From: Micromonospora sp. NBC_01740
Lineage (GTDB): Bacteria > Actinomycetota > Actinomycetes > Mycobacteriales > Micromonosporaceae
NCBI RefSeq assembly: GCF_035920365.1
Contig: NZ_CP109150.1
Coordinates: 1,550,001 to 1,614,000, forward strand
Length of the DNA stretch: 64,000 bases
Direction: 5' to 3'
The notes beneath the pieces are model-generated. The model made no database searches. It was not told the origin of the DNA and saw only the letters and a program-made list of their open reading frames with translations. This document shows, piece after piece, positions 17,145 to 25,277 of this stretch (the first letter of the stretch is position 1; each line of letters opens with the position of its first letter). A program made the translations under genes and the position numbers.

Positions 17145-18341
17145 TCACTTGTCGCCGCGCTTCTTGCGCTTCTTCTCATCCTTGTCCACGCGTTTGCCCT
17201 TGCTGGCCGACTTCTTGGCCTGCTTGCGCTCCGTGCGCATCGCCTCGTGCAGCGCCTGGGCGATGGCCCGATCCGCTTCCGCCGTCGCGTGTTGGTAGAT
17301 CAGGGCCGCCTGCGGCGAGTCGTGCCCCATACGGGCCATTAGGTCACGAGTGCTCGCCCCGGTCCGTGCGGCGAGGGTGTTCCCGGTGTGCCGCAGGTCG
17401 TGGAAGTGAAGGTGCGGTTGCCCGACCCGGGCGACGCTCGCCTTCCAGCCGATGAGCTTGTTCAGGTTGCCACGCCAGATCGGCCGCCCGCTCTCGGTGG
17501 TGAAGACGAACGCGTCCGGGTTGTCGTCGACCTCTGCGGCCAGGTGGTCACGGACCACCTCAACGACGGCCGGTGGCAGGCTGACCATGCGCCGGCTGGC
17601 CCGGGACTTCGGCGGACCGAGGACCAGGCCGACACCGCGCTGTTCGGTGTACGCCTGCCGTACCCGGATAGTGCCGGCGGCGGTGTCGACGTCCTGCCGT
17701 TGCAGCGCGGCCACCTCCCCCCAGCGCAGGCATCCGAAGGTGGTGACGAGGACCAGGGCGCGGTACCGGGGCGGCACGATGTCGGCCAGCTTGAAGACCT
17801 GGGCGAGCGTGAGCACCGGCCGCTCCGCAGCCTTCTCCTGGTCGGCGCCCGGGATGCGGCATGGGTTGCGGGTCAGGATCTCGTCTTCCTTGACCGCCGT
17901 CATCAGCACCGCGCGCAGCAGCCGGTACGCCTTGGCCGCCATGCTCTCCGAGACGCCGTTGCCGAGCAGTTTCGCCCGCCAGTCGCGGACCATCGGGGTG
18001 TCCAGCTGCCCCAGCTCCACCCCGCCGAGGTACGGCACGATGTGCTTGTCCAGGAGCCAGCCATACAGGTGGACCGTCCGGGGCCGCAGGTTAGGCCGTT
18101 GGTCGATCCAGCGCCGGGCGTAGTCGCCGAGCTTCACCTTGGTCCGTTCCGGGTCGACCCACTCCCGCCGCGCCATCTGCGCCTCGACGAGGGTGAGGTA
18201 CCGGTCCGCGTCGGATTTGCGGGCGAACGTCTCCGGCGCGTTGCGCATCTGCCCGTCCGGGCCGAGGTAGCGGGCCTGATAGCGACCGGACGGCAGCTTG
18301 CGGACGTTGCCGAACCGGCGGTGACCTTCCTTGTTCGCCAT
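17145..18341 (-). CDS. int: tyrosine recombinase/integrase
   Basis: 398 aa. ATG 18341 overlaps the xis stop (TGATG). An AP2-like arm-binding region (about 1-60) and a SAM-like core-binding domain (about 65-165) are followed by the catalytic domain with Arg in CLRWGEVAAL, HxxR in HFHDLRHTG, His in MARMGHDS and Tyr in ALIYQHAT. The C-terminal tail is a lysine-rich stretch of about 30 residues. It catalyses integration into, and with Xis excision from, the tRNA-Gly core. Confidence 0.96.
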   Translation of the reverse strand: MANKEGHRRFGNVRKLPSGRYQARYLGPDGQMRNAPETFARKSDADRYLTLVEAQMARREWVDPERTKVKLGDYARRWIDQRPNLRPRTVHLYGWLLDKHIVPYLGGVELGQLDTPMVRDWRAKLLGNGVSESMAAKAYRLLRAVLMTAVKEDEILTRNPCRIPGADQEKAAERPVLTLAQVFKLADIVPPRYRALVLVTTFGCLRWGEVAALQRQDVDTAAGTIRVRQAYTEQRGVGLVLGPPKSRASRRMVSLPPAVVEVVRDHLAAEVDDNPDAFVFTTESGRPIWRGNLNKLIGWKASVARVGQPHLHFHDLRHTGNTLAARTGASTRDLMARMGHDSPQAALIYQHATAEADRAIAQALHEAMRTERKQAKKSASKGKRVDKDEKKRKKRGDK

Positions 18342-18556
18342 CACGCCACCCGCCGGAGATCGCGCCACACGCCCGAGGCGGTCAGAGGCTCCACCCGCCC
18401 GGACTCGACGTGTGCCGCCAGGTCGGCTGCCTTGATGCGGACGCTGCGGCCGAGCTTGTGGAACGGGATGCGCCGCTCGGCGACCAGCCGACGGACGTAG
18501 CGCTCACTCATGTTGATCCGGGCCGCCGCCTGCTCGATCGTCAGGACCTCGTCCAC
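18341..18556 (-). CDS. xis: excisionase (helix-turn-helix, AlpA/MerR-like)
   Basis: 71 aa, GTG 18556 with GGAGGA eight bases upstream. LTIEQAAARINMSERYVRRLVAERRIPFHKLGRSVRI is the winged-helix pattern typical of AICE Xis proteins. It starts inside the 3' end of the rep gene (53-bp overlap) and ends on the first base of int, so the rep-xis-int order is tightly packed, as in pSAM2. Confidence 0.9.
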   Translation of the reverse strand: MDEVLTIEQAAARINMSERYVRRLVAERRIPFHKLGRSVRIKAADLAAHVESGRVEPLTASGVWRDLRRVA

Positions 18557-20333
18557 TCTGGTCTTCCTCCCCGTCGTGCTGTGACGCCACGTGCTGAGTT
18601 GCCGAAAGATCTGAGGACCCCTGCGCGGCCCGATCCTTGGCGGCGAGCAGTTCGGAGCGCCAGCGGGCCCGTTCGCTGATCGACCGCATGAGCCGGTGGG
18701 ACAGCGGTCCCACGTCGGGGTCGTCGGGTCGGGCGAGTTCCCAGGCGTGCCGGACCCGCTCGGGCGTGGTGCCCTGGTCGTCGACGAGCTGCCCGGTCTC
18801 GCCGGCCGCGCCGCTATCGGTGGTGGCGCCGAGCAGGGCACGCACCCAGGCCCGCGCGTCGTGTTTGTGGTCGGCGAGGGTCTTGCCGGACCAGTCGCGG
18901 GAGATGAGGATGCGCCGGCCGCCGATGCCGAGGGTGTCGCGCTGGTGGACCTTGCCCTTGCAGCGGCCCGGCTTGAGTTTCGCGTGTGCCTTCTTCGGCT
19001 GGACGCCGTAGAGCAGCCAGTTGGCGCAGCGGTCGGTGCAGGGGGTGAGTTGGAGTTGGTGCCAGAGCCGGTCGAGGTGCTTGCGTTGCCGGTCGGTGGT
19101 CGCCTTGTGGCAGTCGCCGGTGTGCTTGGTGATGTATTTCGTGACGTACCGGATGGTGCGCTCTGCGTCGGCGGTGCCGGGCATGACGCCGCGGGCGTCG
19201 ACCTGGGCGCCGAAGCGGACGACGTGTACGGGCTCGGCGTCTGGGTCGTCGTCGATGTCGTCGAGTGCTTCCGTCCAGGTCGTCAGGGGCTCGCGGGTGT
19301 CCGGGTCGACCCAAGCCGAAGCCTGCTCGTCCCAGACGGGGAGGCGGTCGAGGGTGTACCGCTGGACATCCACGCTCGGCCACCACACCTGGTGGTAGGT
19401 CGCGGCGGCCACGGTGCGCAGCACGTCGCGGGGGATGGTGCCCCGGATGGCGAAGTGCGCGTGTGGGGCGAGTCGGCGTTGCGGCTCGACGCAGCCGGCG
19501 TACTGGACGTTCCAGCCTTCGCAGCGGCGCAGGTTCTGCCAGAACCGGTCGAGCATGCGGGGGAAGTGGACGGCGTCCCAGGCAGCACGGCGGTAGTCGT
19601 ACCGGTCGGGGTTGACCGGGGTGCCGTCGGGGCGGACCGGCCCGTACGAATCGAGGGTGAGCGTCAGCCACATCGACGGCCGGAAGGTCGACCCGTCCGG
19701 GGCGGTGTAGGTCTTGCCGACGGTGCGCCGCTCGACCTTGCGCCGGGGCAGGTCGGGGGCATCCTGGCGGCGCTTGGTGGAGCGCTTGCGCCGGCGGCCG
19801 GGCTCATCGTCGGAGTCCTCGTCGGCGTTGCCGTGGGGAGGCCCGACGCGCCCGCGCAGGCCCTCAGCGGCGATGGCCTCTTCCACCTCGCGGATGGCCT
19901 CGTCGAGGTCGGCGACCTGGTCGTACTGGCTGGCCCGGCATGCTTCGTCCCGGGCGAACTCGAAGTGTGCCCGGAGCAGGATCAGCGATTTCTGTTCCTC
20001 GGTCGCGGGTTCCGGGCTGGGTAGCGGCTCGTCGTCGCGGTGCCAGCCCTCCCGGATCTGGGCCTGCCGCAGCCGGCGGTTCTTCTTCGCGCACGGCGCG
20101 CACTTGTCCTCACGGGTCGCCCCGCAGGGCAGGTCGATGACCTCGGTCAGGCCGGTGTCGAGGTCGGTGCGGCGCATCGCCAGGGGGCGGACGCAGACGC
20201 CGTACTCAGCGGCGATCTCTTTCAGCACGTCGACCGAGCGGGGTAGCGCCATGCGGGCCGCCCGCGACCCCGGCCGAGGAACAACCGGGGGCGGGTCGGC
20301 GGGGGCGAGGCCGGGCAGGGTCGCAGCCGTCAT
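18504..20333 (-). CDS. repSA: RepSA-like rolling-circle replication initiator
   Basis: 609 aa from ATG 20333 (ATGA overlap with the upstream gene). An N-terminal zinc-binding cysteine cluster (CGATREDKCAPCAKK) and a basic linker (GRRRKRSTKRR) are followed by the HUH domain with WLTLTLDSYG, the HxH metal motif in LAPHAHFAIRG, and a tyrosine region ERTIRYVTKYITKHTGD. A second cysteine set (CTDRCANWLLYG) follows. It nicks the double-strand origin and replicates the excised circle. Confidence 0.93.
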   Translation of the reverse strand: MTAATLPGLAPADPPPVVPRPGSRAARMALPRSVDVLKEIAAEYGVCVRPLAMRRTDLDTGLTEVIDLPCGATREDKCAPCAKKNRRLRQAQIREGWHRDDEPLPSPEPATEEQKSLILLRAHFEFARDEACRASQYDQVADLDEAIREVEEAIAAEGLRGRVGPPHGNADEDSDDEPGRRRKRSTKRRQDAPDLPRRKVERRTVGKTYTAPDGSTFRPSMWLTLTLDSYGPVRPDGTPVNPDRYDYRRAAWDAVHFPRMLDRFWQNLRRCEGWNVQYAGCVEPQRRLAPHAHFAIRGTIPRDVLRTVAAATYHQVWWPSVDVQRYTLDRLPVWDEQASAWVDPDTREPLTTWTEALDDIDDDPDAEPVHVVRFGAQVDARGVMPGTADAERTIRYVTKYITKHTGDCHKATTDRQRKHLDRLWHQLQLTPCTDRCANWLLYGVQPKKAHAKLKPGRCKGKVHQRDTLGIGGRRILISRDWSGKTLADHKHDARAWVRALLGATTDSGAAGETGQLVDDQGTTPERVRHAWELARPDDPDVGPLSHRLMRSISERARWRSELLAAKDRAAQGSSDLSATQHVASQHDGEEDQSGRGPDDRAGGGPDQHE

Positions 20334-20905
20334 CGGATGATCCCGACGACGTGCGGCCGGTTCGGCTGGACGACACGTGGAGGCAGCACCGCCGCCGGGG
20401 CAGAGATGACAGCCGGAGCCGGGACAGTCGGCGGTACGGGGTCGGCCGGACGCTGGGGTTCGGGGTCGGGGGTGACCTGCTCGGGCACCTCGTGCCAGTA
20501 GGTCTGGGGTTGGTCCGGTTCGGGAGCCGGCGGGGTGACCGGGGCGTTGGACAGGACGACCTTCACCAGGGCGAGGAACGCCAGGGACGGCACGGCGGCC
20601 ACGATCCAGCCCCACACCGAGGATTCCGCTTCGGCGACCTGGGCGGCGAGGGACAGCAGAGCGAACGCGACGAGCAGCGAGGCGACCAGGCCGACCGGGC
20701 GGCGGGCACGGCGGCGGGCGCGGAGTTCTAGGCCGAGGTAGATCGCCATCAGCTCGACCGCTACGGCGTTGGCCCAGCCGATCCAGTGCGGTTGGCCGTG
20801 GGCCACGGAGAGGTCGTGAACGTGGGTGAAGGCGGCGGCGCCTGCCATCGTGCCGATGGCGAGCAGGATCACCAGGCGTACTGCGGATTCGGTGCGCTCG
20901 GTCAT
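20330..20905 (-). CDS. DUF2637 membrane protein (Spd/conjugal spread type)
   Basis: 191 aa, ATG 20905 with GGAGGA six bases upstream. Four predicted membrane segments span about residues 10-125 (VILLAIGTMAGAAAF, ANAVAVELMAIYLGLE, GLVASLLVAFALLSLAA, WIVAAVPSLAFLALVKVVL), followed by a Pro-rich cytoplasmic tail of 65 residues. DUF2637 proteins are encoded between tra and rep in AICEs and are thought to help spread plasmids between mycelial compartments. It overlaps both neighbours by 4 bp. Confidence 0.85.
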   Translation of the reverse strand: MTERTESAVRLVILLAIGTMAGAAAFTHVHDLSVAHGQPHWIGWANAVAVELMAIYLGLELRARRRARRPVGLVASLLVAFALLSLAAQVAEAESSVWGWIVAAVPSLAFLALVKVVLSNAPVTPPAPEPDQPQTYWHEVPEQVTPDPEPQRPADPVPPTVPAPAVISAPAAVLPPRVVQPNRPHVVGIIR

Positions 20906-21093
20906 CGCCACTCCTCCAACGGCTTCTCGCGGATGGTGACGTCGATGCGGATGCGCCGGTCGTTCATGTCGCGTCGGCGGTTGACCATCTGCGCCAGGCC
21001 GTGCAGGGCGGCGGCGGTCTGGTCGGCGGGGCCGACGAGCTGGATGCGCAGCGGACGCCGGAGCCGGTTGATGAAGCGGGTGAGGGTGGTCAT
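20902..21093 (-). CDS. small AICE backbone protein
   Basis: 63 aa, ATG 21093 with GGAGG eight bases upstream. Basic N-terminal half (MTTLTRFINRLRRPLRIQL), no membrane segment. Start-stop coupled to the DUF2637 gene. Function unknown; comparable small basic proteins sit here in other AICEs. Confidence 0.75.
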   Translation of the reverse strand: MTTLTRFINRLRRPLRIQLVGPADQTAAALHGLAQMVNRRRDMNDRRIRIDVTIREKPLEEWR

Positions 21094-21098
21094 GGCGG

Positions 21099-21353
21099 TT
21101 ACCTCCGGGCAGGTCGGATTTTGGTGCGGATGTAGTCGGGAGGGGTGCCGAGCGCGGCGACCGCTTCGGAGAGGCAGCGCCACAGCGCCCACGCCTCGTC
21201 GGGGGTCAGGGACATCCGTCGCCGGCCCGCACCGACCGCCAGATAGACCGGGTACGGGTCGGGGCGTTCGGGGTCGACCCGGACGGAGACGGCGGTGGTC
21301 GGTTCGGGGGTGCGGAGCCGGTAGAACCGGCGGCCGTTCGGGGTGCTGGTCAC
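21099..21353 (-). CDS. small AICE backbone protein
   Basis: 84 aa, GTG start overlapping the traB stop by 4 bp. The sequence has a strand-rich first half (SVRVDPERPDPYPVYLAVG) and one helix (LTPDEAWALWRCLSEAVAAL). No known domain is recognised. Position within the tra-rep operon and start-stop coupling support a real gene; the role may be in transfer or copy control. Confidence 0.75.
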   Translation of the reverse strand: MTSTPNGRRFYRLRTPEPTTAVSVRVDPERPDPYPVYLAVGAGRRRMSLTPDEAWALWRCLSEAVAALGTPPDYIRTKIRPARR

Positions 21354-22972
21354 TGGGGATCACCCCCGCTGTCGCGGTCGAGCAGGTTGCGCAGCGCATC
21401 GGGCAGCAGTGGCCCGGACGGCTTTCGGGGCAGCGGAGGGCGCACCGGTTCCGGGGCCGACTCGCGGCCGACCTGGGCGAGGATGTCCGACGCGTCGACG
21501 GGTGCCGGGTACTGCCGCGCCATGTCGCGGATGTCGTCGTCGCTGATGTACGAGAACCGGACCCGCAGGGGTTCGGGGGTGCCGTCGAGGATCACGTACC
21601 CGACGCCCTTGGCCCAGCGGGGCATCTGGTCGGCCAGGGCACCCCGGTTGCGGGCACCGTCGCCCAACACGAGGTCTACCTGGGACGCCTCAGTGAGCCC
21701 GAGCGCGATGCGGGTCGGGAACAGGTCCCGGAACGGCAGCACTTCCTTGCGGGGGTCCTGCAAAGCGGCCACGACCAGGACGCCGACGCCGGCACCCTGC
21801 GACAGCAGCAGCCCGAGCGAGCCGGCGATGCGCTTCCGCAGGTCGACATCCTGGAGGTACGCCGTCAGCGCGGCCATCTCGTCGACGACGACCACGACCA
21901 GGGGGTCAGCCTCAGTCGGGGTGTGCACCCGGACCGTGCCGGCGAGCCGGGTCTGACGTTCCCGCATGACCGTCACGGCCTCGTCGAGCAGGTCCGCCAT
22001 GGCCTCGAAGGACTTGCAGGCGAACCGGGCGAACAGTGGCCGACCCATGGCGAACTCCATCCCGCCCTTGGGGTCGATCACCCAGAGCCGCACCAGGCCG
22101 GAGGCGATCCCGCCAGCCAGCGAGCGAACCAGCGACCACAACACCGAGCCCTTACCGGACCGGGTGGCTCCGCCGACCAGGACGTGCGTGGCGAGCAGGT
22201 GCAGCGACCAGACGCCCAGGTCTTCCCGCCGAGCCAGCGGCAGAGCGGTGAAGTCCGGGACGGCCGGCGCCTCGAAGGGCGCCACGACCGGTCGCAGGGC
22301 ATCGGTGCGGACGAGCACCAGGTAGACCACAGTCGGCCGGTCCCGGAACCGCACCCGATCCACCATCCCCAGCAGCAACGCCCAATAGCCGGTCCGGGTC
22401 GGCGCATCGTCGGGCCGCTCGGAGTAGACCCGGGCGTGCCGCCGGCCGAAGGCGTACGCGAGGTTCGCCGTGACCCGTTGGAAGTCAGCGGGGGTCTGCC
22501 CCCGGACCATGCGGATGGTCAGCACGTCAAGAGCCTGATCCGAGCGCACGCGCAGTAGCTCGGGAAAGACGGCCCGATGGTCGTACGTCTCGGCGAGACC
22601 GCACAGGGTCATGGCCTCACGCCACGCCCACCGGTACACGAAGACCTGACGGAACCGGCCGAGCAGCGGCCCCGCGCACCACCGCCACCAGGACGCCTCG
22701 TCGCGCCACCGCCACACCGCAGACAGCGCTGACGCCAGGACCAGCGGTACGACCAGACCCGCCCAGCCATAGTCGGCGTAGAGGACGACGGCGAACACCG
22801 CCAGGCCCACGGTGACCGGGTGACGGAGGCACCACCAGCAGGCCAGGGCGAGCCAGCGCAGCACCACGCCGAGCATGACCGCCCACATCGGCAGATTGAA
22901 CCGCTTCGGCCGGATCACCATCAGATCCCCGGCGGTCACCATCACTACCCCGCCTCGCGGCCGGCGCATCAT
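21350..22972 (-). CDS. traB: FtsK/SpoIIIE-type conjugative DNA translocase (TraB/TraSA)
   Basis: 540 aa, ATG 22972 overlapping the upstream stop by 4 bp; ATG 22942 is an alternative. Two or three membrane segments lie in residues 25-80. A P-loop ATPase domain (about 240-470) shows Walker A GGATRSGKGS and Walker B VVVVVDEMAAL. A C-terminal winged-helix-like tail follows a Pro-rich linker. Such proteins move double-stranded plasmid DNA between actinomycete hyphae without relaxase processing. It is the sole transfer ATPase visible, as expected for an AICE. Confidence 0.93.
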   Translation of the reverse strand: MMRRPRGGVVMVTAGDLMVIRPKRFNLPMWAVMLGVVLRWLALACWWCLRHPVTVGLAVFAVVLYADYGWAGLVVPLVLASALSAVWRWRDEASWWRWCAGPLLGRFRQVFVYRWAWREAMTLCGLAETYDHRAVFPELLRVRSDQALDVLTIRMVRGQTPADFQRVTANLAYAFGRRHARVYSERPDDAPTRTGYWALLLGMVDRVRFRDRPTVVYLVLVRTDALRPVVAPFEAPAVPDFTALPLARREDLGVWSLHLLATHVLVGGATRSGKGSVLWSLVRSLAGGIASGLVRLWVIDPKGGMEFAMGRPLFARFACKSFEAMADLLDEAVTVMRERQTRLAGTVRVHTPTEADPLVVVVVDEMAALTAYLQDVDLRKRIAGSLGLLLSQGAGVGVLVVAALQDPRKEVLPFRDLFPTRIALGLTEASQVDLVLGDGARNRGALADQMPRWAKGVGYVILDGTPEPLRVRFSYISDDDIRDMARQYPAPVDASDILAQVGRESAPEPVRPPLPRKPSGPLLPDALRNLLDRDSGGDPQ

Positions 22973-23151
22973 CGCGCACCCCGGCGCGACACAAACCGAC
23001 CCGACGCATCGCGGACCGCAGGAAGGGGAAGAACGAGTTGCCCGACGCAGAGCGGGCAGCGGTCAGCCGCACCGGCGGCCGGGTCGAACCGGGACTGACA
23101 CACGCCGCACCGAGGCTGAGCCGGGGCAGCCGAACGCCTACGCTTGGACAC
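22969..23151 (-). CDS. small zinc-ribbon protein
   Basis: 60 aa, GTG start with GAGAGAGG seven bases upstream. Two CxxC knuckles (CGVCQ and CPLCVGQ) separated by 14 residues suggest a zinc ribbon. Coupled by 4 bp to traB. Function unknown, possibly DNA binding within the transfer operon. Confidence 0.75.
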   Translation of the reverse strand: MSKRRRSAAPAQPRCGVCQSRFDPAAGAADRCPLCVGQLVLPLPAVRDASGRFVSRRGAR

Positions 23152-23190
23152 GTCACTACCTCTCTCGACAGAGCAGGGGGAAGAGACAGA

Positions 23191-23230
23191 GGGCGGGGCT
23201 GCCGTCCGCCAAGACCTGACAGCCCCGCCC
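23191..23230 (-). terminator. hairpin between pra-like gene and tra operon
   Basis: 11-bp perfect stem GGGCGGGGCTG (23191-23201) with CAGCCCCGCCC (23220-23230), loop 18. It may attenuate read-through into traB. Confidence 0.6.
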
Positions 23231-23243
23231 CCACCTGATGCGG

Positions 23244-23639
23244 CTACGCCGCCGCCTTCGTGGCCAAGCCCGCCGGGGCCCGCATCCCGGTCGCCCGCAG
23301 CGAGTACGCCATCCGGCCGTTGTTCGACACGTACGGCGTGACCGTCATGCCCTCGAACTCCACCGCCTCGAACGGGGCGCCCGTCGGCGGCACCGGCTGG
23401 TAGTCCGCAGAGATCTTCACCGTCGTCTCCCGGGAGCGCTTCCCAAGCTCCGGGTCAAGGTCCATCACGCGGACCTGCCACACACGCTGGCCAGTCAACT
23501 TGTCCTTCGCCGGGCTGCGCCGGCCAGTCTTCTCGTCGTAGTCCTCGACCTCACCCAGGGACTCGGGGACCAGGGCGCATCCCGCCGGGAACACATCCTC
23601 ACAACGCACGGCGAACCTCGTACCGCCACGCAGAGCCAT
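23244..23639 (-). CDS. Pra-like replication/integration/excision activator family protein
   Basis: 131 aa, ATG 23639 with GGAGG seven to eight bases upstream. The sequence pattern (FPAGCALVPE...VEDYDEKTGRRS...WQVRVMDLDPE...TTVKISADYQPVPP...VEFEGMTVTPYV...YSLRATGMRAP) is that of AICE proteins named after pSAM2 Pra. Pra of pSAM2 turns on rep, xis and int. I recognise the family from memory of such sequences, not from a search. First gene of the minus-strand backbone operon, with palindromes upstream. Confidence 0.7.
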   Translation of the reverse strand: MALRGGTRFAVRCEDVFPAGCALVPESLGEVEDYDEKTGRRSPAKDKLTGQRVWQVRVMDLDPELGKRSRETTVKISADYQPVPPTGAPFEAVEFEGMTVTPYVSNNGRMAYSLRATGMRAPAGLATKAAA

Positions 23640-23664
23640 CGCTCAACCTCCAGGTTGTTGGCAT

Positions 23665-23707
23665 GTCTGCCAAGTTGAGATTCCAAGGTAGACGGTACTT
23701 GGCAGAC
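23665..23707 (-). promoter_or_regulatory. promoter and operator of the AICE backbone operon
   Basis: On the minus strand a -35 like TTGACT (23714-23709) and a -10 like TACCTT (23690-23685) are 18 bases apart. The region is enclosed by the 11-bp inverted repeat GTCTGCCAAGT (23665-23675) and ACTTGGCAGAC (23697-23707). The right arm also forms ACTTG-GCAGA-CAAGT (23697-23711), a motif shared with the leader of the short GntR gene. Confidence 0.6.
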
Positions 23708-23799
23708 AAGTCAACAAGTTGCCCCCCGGCGCTCCGCTTTTGCGGTCGGCGGGTGAACGGAAACAGCGGCATGACCGCTTCAAGCGTCGCCGGACTGCC

Positions 23800-23818
23800 A
23801 CTGTCCACAGTGGACAGT
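23800..23818. promoter_or_regulatory. perfect palindrome ACTGTCCAC-A-GTGGACAGT
   Basis: 9-bp arms around one base. The left arm contains CTGTCCACA, one mismatch from the actinobacterial DnaA box TTGTCCACA. It could be an operator or part of a replication origin. Confidence 0.4.
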
Positions 23819-23961
23819 CGGGGGACACTGCTAGATGACTGAGGGTGCCAATCTTAGCTGCTTTGCGTCACGTTCAGCAACGGAAAATGACCTCGTCGAC
23901 CCGTCGAGGCACCATGAGCGTCCACATCGGGGACACCTCGGGCGAAGCGAGGACAACGAGT

Positions 23962-23994
23962 GACGGCCCCTCCGATGCGAGCGGAGAGGCCGTC
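23962..23994. terminator. strong hairpin in the control region
   Basis: GACGGCC (23962-23968) pairs with GGCCGTC (23988-23994), with an inner CCTCCG/CGGAG stem. It is not adjacent to a recognised gene, so it may end an untranslated transcript. Confidence 0.45.
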
Positions 23995-24154
23995 GACCTG
24001 TCGGTGCGTCCAGCGCATTGAACCTACCGAAGGGGCGCATCGCTGCAGGTCAGGCGAGTGATGCCGTCCTGCGAGCTGCCACCAAGAGTATGGCATACCG
24101 CTAGACCGCTCGGATACTCCGGCACTTCGGCGACCACGAAGAAGGGCTTAATTG

Positions 24155-24187
24155 TGCGAGACTTTAGTGCTCATGAATAGTCTCGCA
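24155..24187. repeat. 9-bp inverted repeat with 15-bp spacer
   Basis: TGCGAGACT (24155-24163) and AGTCTCGCA (24179-24187) in an A+T-richer segment of the control region. No regulator assigned. Confidence 0.4.
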
Positions 24188-24625
24188 TTAGCCGTCACTC
24201 ACCGAGTCGAATAACGTCCCGATAGAGGCCCGGATAGGCTCTGCATGACGTCCTATCGAATAATCGACCACTAGAGTTCGCAACTCCGACTCTGTTTGCC
24301 CTAGGAATGAGTCAACACACTCTGACCTGCAACTTTGCCCGTTGACGACGGGCGAAGTTGGCTCGGCCGGCACCGGGGTTCAGCCCGCTCCAGCCGGATC
24401 GCCGCCGTGGAGCGAAACGGGTCCCTCAGCAGATCGCGCGACCGGTCCGCAGTTGGTCAACCGGGAGGGGGTGAATTGCGTCGGTCGGCTCTCTCGTGCA
24501 ATGATCTGCGGCGGCCAAGGAGAACTCCTCCGAGTCGGGTGGGAATGCGAGCCCCGTCCAACTCAGCGTCGAGGGTCTATCTCCGCAGCTCATTGTCCAG
24601 CGCATCGAACCGAAGGAGGTGAAGC

Positions 24626-24727
24626 TTGACCGAAATGACCCTTTCGCTGCGGTTCCCGCAGGCCGTGATGATCCAGATCCTGGTGGTGGTCATCGTCGTC
24701 CTGGGCATCACGCCCGCCATCATCTAG
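24626..24727 (+). CDS. 33-residue single-pass membrane peptide
   Basis: TTG start six bases after a perfect GGAGG. The peptide opens MTEMTLSLRFPQAVMIQ and continues with a hydrophobic segment (ILVVVIVVLGITPAII). A stable hairpin follows seven bases after the stop. Good RBS, short hydrophobic product and own terminator support a real gene; it is shorter than usual gene-calling limits. The role is unknown. A type I toxin-like or transfer-related peptide is conceivable, but nothing shows it. Confidence 0.6.
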   Translation: MTEMTLSLRFPQAVMIQILVVVIVVLGITPAII

Positions 24728-24734
24728 TTCGCGT

Positions 24735-24764
24735 GGCCGTGGGGAGGGCCTCCTCCCCACGGCC
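24735..24764 (+). terminator. hairpin terminator after the small membrane peptide
   Basis: 12-bp perfect stem GGCCGTGGGGAG (24735-24746) with CTCCCCACGGCC (24753-24764), six-base loop. Confidence 0.75.
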
Positions 24765-24830
24765 GACGCCGCTAGCCAAAGAACGCCAAACTGCCTGGTT
24801 TAACCCACTAATGGCGGGTATCGCCATGCT

Positions 24831-25277
24831 ATGTCAAGCCAGCAGATAGCAGCAGTGGATGAAGAGCACTCGCGGCCCGCAGGTGTTGACGACGCGACCG
24901 TCGAGGCGTTGGGCGAGTTGAGCAAGGCGTTGGAGACGATCCACCGCGTGCGCGGTCACCTGTACTCGGCGCACCAGCTCGTCGGGGGCGCGGATCTCAC
25001 CCTCGACCGGGTGGTGAAGCTGCTCCGCGAGGCCGGACACGACGAGACGGCCGACCGGGTCGAGCAGGAGCTGTTGGGGCGCAACCTGCTACCCGGCCGC
25101 TGGACCTTCCAGATCATGGAGGAATTCGACGACGGCTACTACGCCGCGTTTCAGGAGGTCGAGCGGGAAGCGCGGGAGAAGCTGGCCGGCGGACGGCGTC
25201 ACATCTACGAGGCAGAGATGAAGGAGCGTCGGCGTACCCCGGGGATGCCGGGGCACGAGGCTACGCCGGAGGCGTGA
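24831..25277 (+). CDS. conserved actinobacterial hypothetical protein
   Basis: 148 aa, ATG 24831 without a clear RBS; GTG 24855 is an alternative. Mostly helical and acidic, with ALGELSKALETIHRVRGHLYSAHQL, LLREAGHDETADRVEQELLGRN and GRWTFQIMEEFDDGYY. I recall similar sequences in many actinomycetes, without known function. Its last 17 bp overlap the end of the convergent glycosyltransferase gene. Confidence 0.7.
   Translation: MSSQQIAAVDEEHSRPAGVDDATVEALGELSKALETIHRVRGHLYSAHQLVGGADLTLDRVVKLLREAGHDETADRVEQELLGRNLLPGRWTFQIMEEFDDGYYAAFQEVEREAREKLAGGRRHIYEAEMKERRRTPGMPGHEATPEA

Larger units (their letters stand above)
23640..24625. other. 986-bp non-coding control region of the element
   Basis: No convincing gene. 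It contains the promoter and operator of the backbone operon (23665-23714), a perfect 9-bp palindrome around A (23800-23818), a strong hairpin (23962-23994), an inverted repeat of 9 bp with 15-bp spacer (24155-24187) and a relatively A+T-rich stretch (about 24100-24330). A replication origin, transfer locus or regulatory RNA could lie here. Confidence 0.5.

Noticed and set aside
23831..24096. Minus-strand frames of 69-80 residues in the AICE control region
   Set aside because: No RBS, unusual composition, and they run through the hairpin at 23962-23994.
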